From positions 62,001 through 126,000 of the forward strand of contig NZ_QPJK01000006.1 of NCBI RefSeq assembly GCF_003337555.1: a stretch of DNA of 64,000 bases, read 5' to 3'. Shown here piece after piece: positions 8,379 to 16,700 of the stretch. Under the pieces are notes generated by a model that did not search any database, was not told the origin of the DNA, and saw nothing but the letters and a program-made list of their open reading frames with translations. This DNA is from Pseudorhodoferax soli. GTDB lineage: Bacteria > Pseudomonadota > Gammaproteobacteria > Burkholderiales > Burkholderiaceae_C. Both the position numbers and the translations under genes were made by a program. Numbering within the stretch: position 1 is the first letter of the stretch; every line of letters begins with the position of its first letter.

Positions 8379-8744
8379 TCATGACGCCTCCTGCTTGCTG
8401 ACAGTTGGCGGCGCGTCAGTCGCTTCCAAGTGCTGAGCCCAGACAGCGCGGGTTACATCGGTCCACGCCGTGACTGAGTACAAGTCAGCCCACTTAGCCC
8501 AAACGTACTCCGCGTTCAAATTGATACTAGGTGGGCCGCGTAAGGTGTAGACACGACCAGTGCACGTGACAGCTCGCATAGCGCTGGGGTCGAACTGCTG
8601 AAGGGCCGAGCTGACGCGACCGGCGCAATTCTCGGTGCAGTGGCCAACTAGATGGCGGTCGCCATCGGCTAGCTCGAGAACTCTCCAGCGCTCCAGCGTC
8701 AGTGTGCTTTGCTCTTCGACCGGCTTTGTACGCCAGACTGGCAT
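8379..8744 (-). CDS. Hypothetical protein
   Basis: A 121-aa protein with no recognised domain, in the same direction as the Fic-like gene. The start at 8744 is supported by AAGGAGACAAAC just upstream, a strong ribosome-binding site; an in-frame ATG at 8768 lacks one. The sequence has two cysteines (HCTENCAGRV) and a Trp-rich C-terminal half (YVWAKWADLYSVTAWTDV). Confidence 0.65.
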   Translation of the reverse strand: MPVWRTKPVEEQSTLTLERWRVLELADGDRHLVGHCTENCAGRVSSALQQFDPSAMRAVTCTGRVYTLRGPPSINLNAEYVWAKWADLYSVTAWTDVTRAVWAQHLEATDAPPTVSKQEAS

Positions 8745-9059
8745 GTTTGTCTCCTTGAAGTTCGCCAACTAGCTTGGCATTCGCAGCGGAGTCGAGAATG
8801 CAACTGCAAAGAAGGCTTGGTACGTTCCCCGTGCGAGTACACACAGCAGACCCAGGCGCTGAAACTGCTCAAGGAGCGCATGCGTGAGTTAAGCGGGGGC
8901 CGTCATCGGGGAGCGTTGCTACGCTGTCGACGCCTTGCGTCCACTTCGGTGCGGTCCTCTCGGGCCGCGCGCCCGCCGACATCCGTCTACCGAACAGCAA
9001 CCTTGCCATCGACAAAGTTTCGGATGCGTCGTATGCTGTGTTTGAGTCAACGCTATTTG

Positions 9060-9072
9060 TGTCACAGTGACA
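9060..9072. promoter_or_regulatory. 13-bp palindrome upstream of the five-gene cluster
   Basis: TGTCACAGTGACA is a perfect inverted repeat with a 1-bp centre, 55 bp upstream of the first gene at 9128, in an otherwise gene-free stretch (8745-9127). Its symmetry and position suggest an operator. No regulator is linked to it. Confidence 0.4.
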
Positions 9073-9127
9073 TTGTGGTCCCGTACCGTCTTCTGTGCAA
9101 CTCGTCGTGTTTCTGTCAGGAGCCGTA

Positions 9128-9487
9128 ATGCATGAAGTGCCTGGAGGCGACGTTCCCCCGGATTTCCCCAGGGGAGAATTGGGAGCGGTGGCAGGTGCTC
9201 AGCCGAAACTGCTATTGCGGCGAACGGAGGCTGGGGTGCTCAGCAGCGAGTTGTCAGAGAACGAGCTAGCTGCCCGATTTGCATTCTGCGATGACCTCTG
9301 CGGACAGCTAGTGGCGTACTGCGAACGAAAGGCCGGCGAGAACCCTCTCCGAGAGCAGAGCGATGTCGTGAGGCGCGTCGCCCGCAGCAAACAGCTCAAC
9401 GACTTTTGTTCGCGGGCCGAAGCCCAGTGGATTCTCAAGCGAATGGTCGCTCAACTAGGATGGTTGCTGCCGTCGGATGTGCGGTGA
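9128..9487 (+). CDS. Hypothetical protein, first gene of the Uma2 cluster
   Basis: A 119-aa protein without a domain I recognise. The N-terminus is rich in proline and glycine (VPGGDVPPDFPRGELGAVAG); the rest is predominantly helical (LAARFAFCDDLCGQLVAYCERK, SRAEAQWILKRMVAQLGW). The ATG at 9128 is preceded by a CAGGAGCCGTA ribosome-binding site; an in-frame ATG at 9095 is not needed. It begins a run of five genes with gaps or overlaps of under 15 bp, so they are very likely one operon. Confidence 0.65.
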   Translation: MHEVPGGDVPPDFPRGELGAVAGAQPKLLLRRTEAGVLSSELSENELAARFAFCDDLCGQLVAYCERKAGENPLREQSDVVRRVARSKQLNDFCSRAEAQWILKRMVAQLGWLLPSDVR

Positions 9488-9499
9488 GGTGCACATGTC

Positions 9500-9712
9500 A
9501 TGGAGAGCATGGTCTTGAACGCAACTTTGACCGCAGAGGATGTTCTTCGCCGTATCACTACGCCGATGACTACAGCCGAGCCGGAGGCAATGGTGTACGC
9601 ACAGTACGGAACTGCCCGCGAGAACGTCAGTAGCGACGAGGCTGTAGCTTCGGAGCGCGGCCGGGACTTGCTTGCCCGCGGGCCTCGAGTCGGTAGCAAG
9701 GCTGCGAAGTGA
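9500..9712 (+). CDS. Small hypothetical protein, second gene of the Uma2 cluster
   Basis: A 70-aa acidic protein, unrecognised. It starts 12 bp after the previous gene and its stop overlaps the GTG of the next gene (GTGA), consistent with translational coupling. Support is context rather than similarity. Confidence 0.5.
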   Translation: MESMVLNATLTAEDVLRRITTPMTTAEPEAMVYAQYGTARENVSSDEAVASERGRDLLARGPRVGSKAAK

Positions 9713-9951
9713 AACGCGTTGCTGAAACCCAGGTTCCTGCTTCAAGCCAGAGCAGCCCGACGCAAACAGTACGGATGCCGCGCGGCCGGAACCCTGCGAT
9801 GGACGAACTGCTTCGGAGGGTGAACGGCAGCAAGCGATATCGCTTTGTTGAGATTGAAGCGCGTCTTGCAGAAGGGTGCGGCCGCGGGGTTGATGGCACG
9901 AGGCAGCCTAAAGGGCTACCTCAAAATGGAGTTGCTGATGACGACGAGTGA
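9709..9951 (+). CDS. Small hypothetical protein, third gene of the Uma2 cluster
   Basis: An 80-aa protein beginning with GTG inside the stop of the preceding gene. The middle (MDELLRRVNGSKRYRFVEIEARLAEG) is basic and helical. It overlaps the next gene by 14 bp. No family recognised. Confidence 0.5.
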   Translation: MKRVAETQVPASSQSSPTQTVRMPRGRNPAMDELLRRVNGSKRYRFVEIEARLAEGCGRGVDGTRQPKGLPQNGVADDDE

Positions 9952-10267
9952 TGCGAAGGCGCAAGCTAGTTCCCGGCCTTCGCGAACTAGCGAACACATC
10001 CAGCGGCGCTGCTCGAACATACTCTCCAGCGACCCGACATGCCGAGCCATTGAAATGGCCTTTCTTCAGCGGCTTGTGAGCATGGTTGATAAAGCGCGGC
10101 CACGCAAATTCCGACTTTTTGCCGACAAGGCTGAGGCAGCCGTGGAGGACACACTGGCGCAACTGCGGCACCCTGTTTTCGAGCAGTTGGCGGATGAACT
10201 GGAAAAGTCGCTCTGTAAGGGGTCGCCGGCGGGCGTCGGCACGCTCAGGCCCCAGCAAAGTCGGTAA
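9938..10267 (+). CDS. Hypothetical protein, fourth gene of the Uma2 cluster
   Basis: About 109 aa, mostly helical (SNILSSDPTCRAIEMAFLQRLVSMVDKARPRKFRLFADKAEAAVEDTLAQL). The reverse strand also has a long open frame here (9908-10426). The plus frame is preferred because its TAA overlaps the ATG of the Uma2 gene (TAATG) and its start overlaps the previous gene. The ATG at 9926 is an alternative start. Confidence 0.5.
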   Translation: MTTSDAKAQASSRPSRTSEHIQRRCSNILSSDPTCRAIEMAFLQRLVSMVDKARPRKFRLFADKAEAAVEDTLAQLRHPVFEQLADELEKSLCKGSPAGVGTLRPQQSR

Positions 10268-10812
10268 TGTCGCCCACGTGTATCGCCGTGCGGTCGGACT
10301 TGACGACTCCGCTGAGCCTGGATGAGCTAAGCAGGATGTGGAGTCGTGCTTGCTTTGACCCATGTAGTCCGCAGCGATTTGAAATGTCCGAGCACGGCGA
10401 GCTCCTTTGGGTTCCAGACATGGCAAACAGACAGCGGACTGTCGTTGCGTGGCTTTGTGAAACTTTGGTTTCTGCGCTCAACGGTGGACGAGCTTTCACC
10501 AATCTCGCGGTTCTAACTGACCACGCCGGCGTTCGAGTGCCTGACGTCGCTTGGCTACCCGCGCAGAGCGTGGATGACGCAATTACAGATGAGCCGATGC
10601 GCAAGTGCCCCCCGCTCATTGCGGAGGTTTCTCTACCAGGCAGCCATCTCGTAGCGATGAATCGAAGAGTCGCGGCGTATTTAGACGCGGGCGCTCGTCA
10701 GGTGCTCGTCATCGACGTTTCAGGATTGGTCAGGAGCTATCCACCCGGCGCGGGCTTGCTTCCGCCTGACATCGTGCGGCCGCCTCCGCACATGTTCGAG
10801 TCTCGTTCTTAA
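10267..10812 (+). CDS. Uma2-family (DUF820) restriction-endonuclease-fold protein
   Basis: A 181-aa protein of the Uma2 family, which has a PD-(D/E)XK nuclease fold. The pattern VRVPDVAWLP (Asp about residue 93), PPLIAEVSLP (Glu about 120), then VAAYLDAGARQVLVID is the family's core. The usual SPSD segment after the Glu is replaced by LPGSH and the usual Lys by Arg, so activity is uncertain. The function of this widespread family is not settled. It ends the five-gene cluster beginning at 9128 and overlaps its upstream neighbour by one base (TAATG). Confidence 0.78.
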   Translation: MSPTCIAVRSDLTTPLSLDELSRMWSRACFDPCSPQRFEMSEHGELLWVPDMANRQRTVVAWLCETLVSALNGGRAFTNLAVLTDHAGVRVPDVAWLPAQSVDDAITDEPMRKCPPLIAEVSLPGSHLVAMNRRVAAYLDAGARQVLVIDVSGLVRSYPPGAGLLPPDIVRPPPHMFESRS

Positions 10813-10817
10813 AGGAA

Positions 10818-10833
10818 TGCCGCGCACGCGGCA
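10818..10833 (+). terminator. Hairpin after the Uma2 gene
   Basis: TGCCGCG-CA-CGCGGCA forms a perfect 7-bp stem 5 bp after the Uma2 stop. No T-run follows, so intrinsic termination is only possible. Confidence 0.35.
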
Positions 10834-10908
10834 AGGGAGCTGCCAATGACAACGCCTGTCCGTTCTGCAGGCGCTCGGAACCAGCGCGAAGTGCGGGCAG
10901 TAGCGAGA

Positions 10909-11004
10909 TGTCGGAAATCAGCTAACCAAGCCCCGCCGGCCATCGCACTTTGTCGCTTATCAGCTAACGAGAGCCCAGATTTGTCGCAAACCAGCTAATG
11001 AGCA
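10909..11004 (+). repeat. Three direct repeats TGTCG-N5-CAGCTAA, possible relic end of another transposon
   Basis: Copies start at 10909, 10951 and 10982, each about 22 bp, beginning TGTCG and ending CAGCTAA(C/T) followed by (C/G)A(A/G). They share about 16 of 22 positions and lie in a 660-bp gene-free stretch (10813-11476). Spaced repeats starting TGT are what ends of Tn7/Tn5053-type elements look like, but the motif differs from that of the main element. No inverted partner cluster was found. The rest of the gap shows no convincing gene. Confidence 0.5.
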
Positions 11005-11476
11005 CCACAAGTTGTTGCATGCCGGTACTCCCAGGCACCTCCTAGGCAGCGCCAGCTCGGGAGGGGCGGGGGAGGGCGCCTTCCTGAACTTCGGTAGGTC
11101 GAACTTGAGGGAGCTTTTTGGTCGCGGAGGCGGATGAACACGGCGAGGCAGCCTGGCTACGACGGTGAGCTCTCAAGCTTTCAGTTCTTTTCTAGTAGGG
11201 CCGCCGGTTCAATGCGTTGCTTTGACGCTTTCCGCCACGTCCTGTGGAGGGTCGCTTGGGTCAATCTCACTCATCAATTGTTCGGAATCTGTTCCAATCT
11301 CCATAAAAATTTGATTCTGGCGTCGTGCCAATGCCTGTGGTGGAACAATTTCACGGAAACCCGGCTGAAACAGCGCTCGCCACTAGCGACCTACCCTGTG
11401 GTTAGAAGTACTCGAGCTGTCCAAAGCCCATCTCGACTTAGCGTGGGTCGCATGGACCATCGGCGGCGGACCGCGC

Positions 11477-11972
11477 TCATGACCCCGCGTCCTCAAGCTT
11501 GCGGGCAACTTTCCCCAACAGGCCGGTTAGTTGCTTTCGTTCCAGTGCTGATAGGTTGCCGTACAGACTGGCAGTCCAAAGGCCGTACTGCTCAAACGTA
11601 GTCTTTGCAACACGCCTTCCTTTATCGGTGAGTTGAACGCGCAGGGCACGACGGTCGTTTGAATCGGCGTTTCGCTCTATGAGCTCTTCGCGTTCAAGGC
11701 CATCTAGCAGGCCCGAGACTGTCCCACGAGTAACGCCCGCTTGTTCGGCTAACGTATTCGGTGCAAGTCCGTAGGTTGATGCATCGAGCAGCTGCAGCAA
11801 GACGAATCGTCCCTCGGACAGGCCCTGCGGCGCCAAGAGGCCTGCGCACTTGCGGTCGATACCCATGGCAAGCGAGAGAGTCTGAAAGCAAAGGCGTACA
11901 CCGTCCACGTCCGGCATTCCGAGTTGCTCGGCCTGCTGCAGCAGGGCGTTGTAACTTCGCTTCTAGGTTCAT
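11477..11972 (-). pseudogene. MarR-family regulator with an N-terminal 8-bp frameshift
   Basis: The open part (from Met at 11917, 146 aa) is a MarR regulator: the winged helix TLAEQAGVTRGTVSGLLDGLEREELIERNADSNDRRALRVQLTDKG is intact. Upstream, the natural start appears to be the ATG at 11972 (MNLEAKLQR), which reads out of frame. Inserting a second copy of TACAACGC (present once, complement of 11946-11953) gives MNLEAKLQR followed in frame by YNALLQQAEQLG and the MarR body. So an 8-bp tandem unit seems to have been lost. A shorter protein starting at 11917 could still be made. Confidence 0.75.
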
Positions 11973-12231
11973 GATGTAGTGGCGAGCATTTCGGCGCCGA
12001 ACCATTGCGGCGCTCTCGTGCTGAAATCCGATGATGTCTGCGGCGGCATCGCACCTCGCTCGGACGGGCTCCGGCCGGTTGAAACGGCGCCAATGAAGCC
12101 CTACCGGCAAAGTGGGAGAGCTCGACTCGTCCGCAGGAACACATTGAGGCTCAGGAATTTTCCTCGGTTGTACCTGCGCAGATTATTGAACCCGTGTCTC
12201 GACACGCTCTACCTCTCGGCTGCAGTAGGTC

Positions 12232-12909
12232 TCAGGTCGTTGTGCGCACTCCATGGACCTTCTTCATATGCCTGGGTAACTTGAGCAGCCCAACCAGTAC
12301 TCCGCAGTGCTCGCAATGAACACGTTCCACGCGCCGAATGGCAAGGACCGCGAACTTGAACGTTGCGGCCTCCAGTGGATAGATGACCATCGCAGCCTCA
12401 TCGAGCAGGCACAGCTTCGAGAGCAGAAAACCAGCGTTGTGCTTGACCGTCAGGACGTAGGTCAGGGTTTCGCCGGACTCCATCGTGACCTCGGTCGAAT
12501 GCCTCGAGAACTCGACTCTCGTAGAGCGGATGACCCCGAGCGCGAGGCGTTCGTCTGTTCCTTCAGCTCGGGCTGTCGAATCACGGAAGTCGACCTGATA
12601 CTCCGCGGCAAGGCTTCGCGCCCTCGATGCTGGCGTGTGGACATCGAAGCACCCGTGCTTCTGCCAAGGCGGTCCGAGTGGCGCGTCGAGCCAGACGCTA
12701 CCACCGTTGTGACGGACAAAGAAGACCGCTTCCTGGCACACAGGGCACTTCGTCTGGAAGCAGCTGCTTTCCTGGCAGACGCTATGGCCGGAGAAGTCGA
12801 CCACGGCAGAAGAAGAGCTGCCGCATCCTCCGTGGAGATGCAGAGGAATACATTGACCACCGATGTAGCGAAACTCAACTGGATTGCCGCAACGACTGCA
12901 CAGACTCAT
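12232..12909 (-). CDS. Hypothetical zinc-binding protein
   Basis: A 225-aa protein with several probable zinc sites. The N-terminus has CSRCGNPVEF and a following Cys/His group (QCIPLHLHGGC); the middle has CPVCQEAVFF; the C-terminus has a C2H2-like CEHCGVLVGLLKLPRHMKKVH. The Met at 12909 is chosen because GGGAGGACAG precedes it. The N-terminal motif resembles small zinc domains of bacterial proteins of unknown function. No enzymatic motif is evident. The next gene, hns-like, is divergent. Confidence 0.6.
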   Translation of the reverse strand: MSLCSRCGNPVEFRYIGGQCIPLHLHGGCGSSSSAVVDFSGHSVCQESSCFQTKCPVCQEAVFFVRHNGGSVWLDAPLGPPWQKHGCFDVHTPASRARSLAAEYQVDFRDSTARAEGTDERLALGVIRSTRVEFSRHSTEVTMESGETLTYVLTVKHNAGFLLSKLCLLDEAAMVIYPLEAATFKFAVLAIRRVERVHCEHCGVLVGLLKLPRHMKKVHGVRTTT

Positions 12910-13133
12910 CTGTCCTCCCTGCATCATGGGGTGGGCTGCTTTCGACCGCCGGAGAACTCCGAACTGCATCTTTCCTGAGGCGTACGAACGCGTTTCGAGC
13001 CCGACTTGTCATCAGCGGCTCTGTTTTACCTTCATTCTCTGATAGCCTCGGCTACCCGCAGTTCGTTGTTGGCACGAGGACCGACTCCTTCACGCCCGCT
13101 GCATCGACTGTTGGAAAGCGAAGGAGTGGAACT

Positions 13134-13553
13134 ATGCCCAGAAGAATGTCCCTCGAGTCTATCGAGGCTCAAATTCAAGCCCTGCAGCAGAAGGCAGCGG
13201 CCATCAAGTCTGCCGAAGTGGAAGGCGTCATTGGTCGAATCAAAGTGGCTATCGCCCACTACGGTCTGACTGCTCAGGATTTGGGCCTTAGTGCTTCGCA
13301 TGGCCGCAAAGTGGCCGTCCGTTCAAGTGGCGTCGCTGAAAAGTCCAAGGTCGCAAGTGCGACGGGTAAGCGGCGCGTTGTTAAGGTTAAAGCTAAGTCC
13401 GCGTCCGTCGCGAAGTACACAGATGGTCAGGGCAACAGCTGGAGCGGGCATGGGAAGAGACCGAACTGGTTCAAGGCTGCCCTGGAAGCTGGCAAGAAGC
13501 CTGAAGAGTTGCTGGTCCAGCAAGGCGACGCGCACGAGAGCTTACCCAGCTGA
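13134..13553 (+). CDS. H-NS family nucleoid-associated protein
   Basis: A 139-aa H-NS-like protein. The N-terminal helix (SLESIEAQIQALQQKAAAIKSAEVEGVIGRIKVAI) would oligomerise; a basic linker follows; the C-terminal DNA-binding domain is KYTDGQGNSWSGHGKRPNWFKAALEAGKKPEELL, with the family's WSGxGxxPxW signature. The start at 13134 is supported by AAGGAGTGG. Family members silence AT-richer foreign DNA. Being encoded on the transposon, it may silence the element's own cargo. The 240 bp after it hold no clear gene. Confidence 0.9.
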   Translation: MPRRMSLESIEAQIQALQQKAAAIKSAEVEGVIGRIKVAIAHYGLTAQDLGLSASHGRKVAVRSSGVAEKSKVASATGKRRVVKVKAKSASVAKYTDGQGNSWSGHGKRPNWFKAALEAGKKPEELLVQQGDAHESLPS

Positions 13554-13793
13554 TTCGATGTTTCTCGCGGAACGCCTTCCCTGGCCGTAGGCACCGCGAG
13601 CATTGGTCATTTTGGGGTAGCTGATGGCGGAGTGTGAGCCGCCCTGTGGCGTCTGCAGGGGGGCAGAAGCACATGTCTCGGGTCCGTCACAACGATGCAA
13701 GTCAGAGCCGCACGCCCGACTTCCAAACGGTCTAGTCGTCGGAGAATTGACAGCGGAGCCTAGAGTTCCGCTTCTTGCTCGCTTAGGAAATCA

Positions 13794-16700
13794 ATGCGCA
13801 CTGGCCAGGGAGGAAGCTACGGGCTCGAGGGCTATCTGTACCAAGTCCTCGTTTCCGTGTGGGTTGCAGTCGACGTTCTACTGGTCAACAAAAGGGCTGA
13901 GCGGGTTGAGCTTGAGCCTGCTAGCCAGGAGGACATAGAAGCAGACCTCACGAGTTCTGCCCCTCCGATGGTGGGTGCTGCGATGACCACAGACACGTAC
14001 CCGCTGCGGGTCCAGGTCAAGTGCAGCTCCGGCGACACTTGGAGCGCAAAGCGACTCCGAGCGGTTTTGGAGCACGGGGGACCGAGTCGAGTCCCTGCGC
14101 TTCAGCGCCTCAATGACGAGCCGGGGGCGCGGTACCTCTTGATTACGGACAACGCCATCGCCAGCTCCCTACGGCCTATCGCCGTTCGCGACATAGGTGT
14201 GTGGCCCACCGAATGGACGGACTCTTCCAAGTTGAGCGATGACCAACGGGTTCTACGCGAGGTCTGGCCGCGGGTGGCAGTGCTCTACGGATTCCCGGAA
14301 GACCGCGTCCGAGACAAGCTCGAACGTCATCTCGAAACAACTTGCCACGTGCCAAGGTCCCGTGTTGGGCCTTGCATCGATGAACTGTATGGTCAAGCGT
14401 TGCAAAGAATGCGGGTCACAGAAGACCATACTTGGAGAAAGTCGGATTTAGAGGACTGCATCAAACGGAACGACGGTTATCTTGCGGAGTCTCGGACCGA
14501 CGAGGAGTACGTCAAGCCAAAGAACTGGCACCTGCTGCTTCAGAAGCTAACCGACCAGCATGCGGTCATCATCAAGGGCGAGTCTGGTACGGGGAAGACA
14601 TCGGCAGCTCGCGCACTCATATTGGAGCTACGCGAGCGCGTTCCTGGCATTGAGGTGGTTCAAGCGACAACGCCGGCAGTCGTTCGCGACTGCAGACTTC
14701 AACCGGTTGTCTTCTACCTGGATGACCCGTGGGGCAAAAGTCGCTTTGAGCCAAACGCCGAACCATGGCGCAATGAACTCCCCAGCTTGCTTCTACAGGC
14801 TGGGCCTGCACGGTTCTTTGTGGCGACGACTCGCAGCGACGTTTTCCAAAGTGCAGAGCTGGGTAAGAAGCATGCTCGGTGGTTAGCTTCTCTTGAGAGC
14901 TCAGACTACGAGCCCCGTGATAGGTTTGCGATGTTCCGTCACAGGCTAAGCGGGGTGCCGGTTGGCCTCAGACAGGTTGTGGCAGAGCAACGCGGCAACA
15001 TTCTGCAAGAGCTTCGGTCGCCGTACGAGATAGACCAGTTCTTCGCGAACATAGGCGGGCTGGAAACTGTGGACACCTACCACGACCAGCGGTCACAGAT
15101 TGACGAAGCGGTGCAGCAGGCACACATCGACGCGATTCAGGGCAATATCCGGGAGCAGGTCAGCAGGCGGAACGCCACCGTTGCGGCCATCGTTCTCTGG
15201 TGTTCGCTAACAGTCTCCGGCAGCGTGGACCGCGACTTTCTCCGCTCGCTACACACGAGGCTGTCGAGCCTCGACTCTCGATTCGACGACATCGGCCTGG
15301 ATGAGTTGGTTGGCTTCTTTGTTGCTGGGAAGAGCTTGCGGCAGTTGGAGCGCGTGGTGAGCTATGGTCATCCTCAGGTACGGGAGGCGCTGAGACACTT
15401 CATTTCTTGCGACGTCGTTCGTGCGCAGTCGGTTCTACGAAGTTTCTGTGCCGTGGTGCTGCTTGCCTACGGTGGAGCGATGCACAGCAAGGCTGCGGAG
15501 GCACTAGCCAAGCTTTCCGCAGCGCTGCCGCGGGAAGTTGATAGGGCTTTCGTCTTCGAAGGCCAGACTGGACATCTGATGAATGACTGGTTGCTGCAGG
15601 AGGCGGCGGCTGGGCCCCAGTTCGAAGACAAGCTGAAATTGCTAGCGCGCGCTGGAACTCCCAACTTTGTTCCAGCTGAAGTCGCGCGGTTCCTGACCGA
15701 GCGCGGTTCCTGCTCACCTTTCGCTGAGGAAACGTTCGAGCCATTTCAGCCCGAGGCTGCTTGGTTTGAAGCCGCGACTGCTGAGCCCTCCACATCCTTG
15801 CTGTGTAGGCGCTTTTTGGCTTTGGTGCTGCCGCACTCGCACGAGTCTTTTCAAAGTGACTTTGACGAAATTCTCCAGCGCATTGCTGGAGACCTCACCA
15901 CGGCCTATCTGGACGGAGTGCTCAATCTGGTGGAGAGCGGAGCGCGGTCGCATAACATGCGGCTACTCCTGACTCAAGCGGGTGGAGATATCGAGCGCCT
16001 GCGCCCGATTGCCGTGGAAGCACTCGCTCAGTACACGAGCATCGACTTCGATGCGACCAATGCGGAGGACTTCATCGCTGCTGAGGACTGCTATTACGGA
16101 AGCGATTACACGCCCGAGGCAGTCTATCTTTGGGAGTCGGCGTCCAACTCGGACGATGTTTTGCAGCACTTTGTTTCGGAGTTCCGCAGAGCGAAGGGAT
16201 GGCAGAGCGTAGCGGCTGACAGCTCCGCGCGAGGAATGGAGGAGTGGTGGCTCAGAGCCACAGCTAGTGCTGCCGAGGACGCGCCACCAGACCCCGTTGA
16301 AGTTCAAGCGCTGCTGACCAGGACTGATGGAACCGCGATGGAGCGCAGGTTCTGGGAGCGGGCTTCGACCTTCTGGACGGCGGAGCTCGCACCCATCCTC
16401 CTTGAGCGGCTGCTCGGCCGCACCGACGACCAAAAGTTGCGAGAAGCTCTGGTAATGTGCGCCCGGTTCGCCGAAGGCGGAGCGATACTTGCGTCCGCGG
16501 CTGCGCAACTGGCCAGCCAGCAGCGGTGGCATCAATTGCTCGAGTTGCTTGTGGAAGTAGATGGTCGAGACGTCCTAGAGCATGAGGACCTCTTCGAGAA
16601 CGTTGTCGAGGTTCTCCTATCGGCCGTCCCATTGCCACAGCGTCGAATGCTGGAGTGCGTCCTGCAGTTCTCGTCTCCTCTCGATGTGCCTCCTTCTGAG

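Noticed and set aside
9908-10426. A minus-strand 172-aa gene
   Set aside because: The plus frame is coupled to the Uma2 start by TAATG and fits the operon; the minus frame has no family features.
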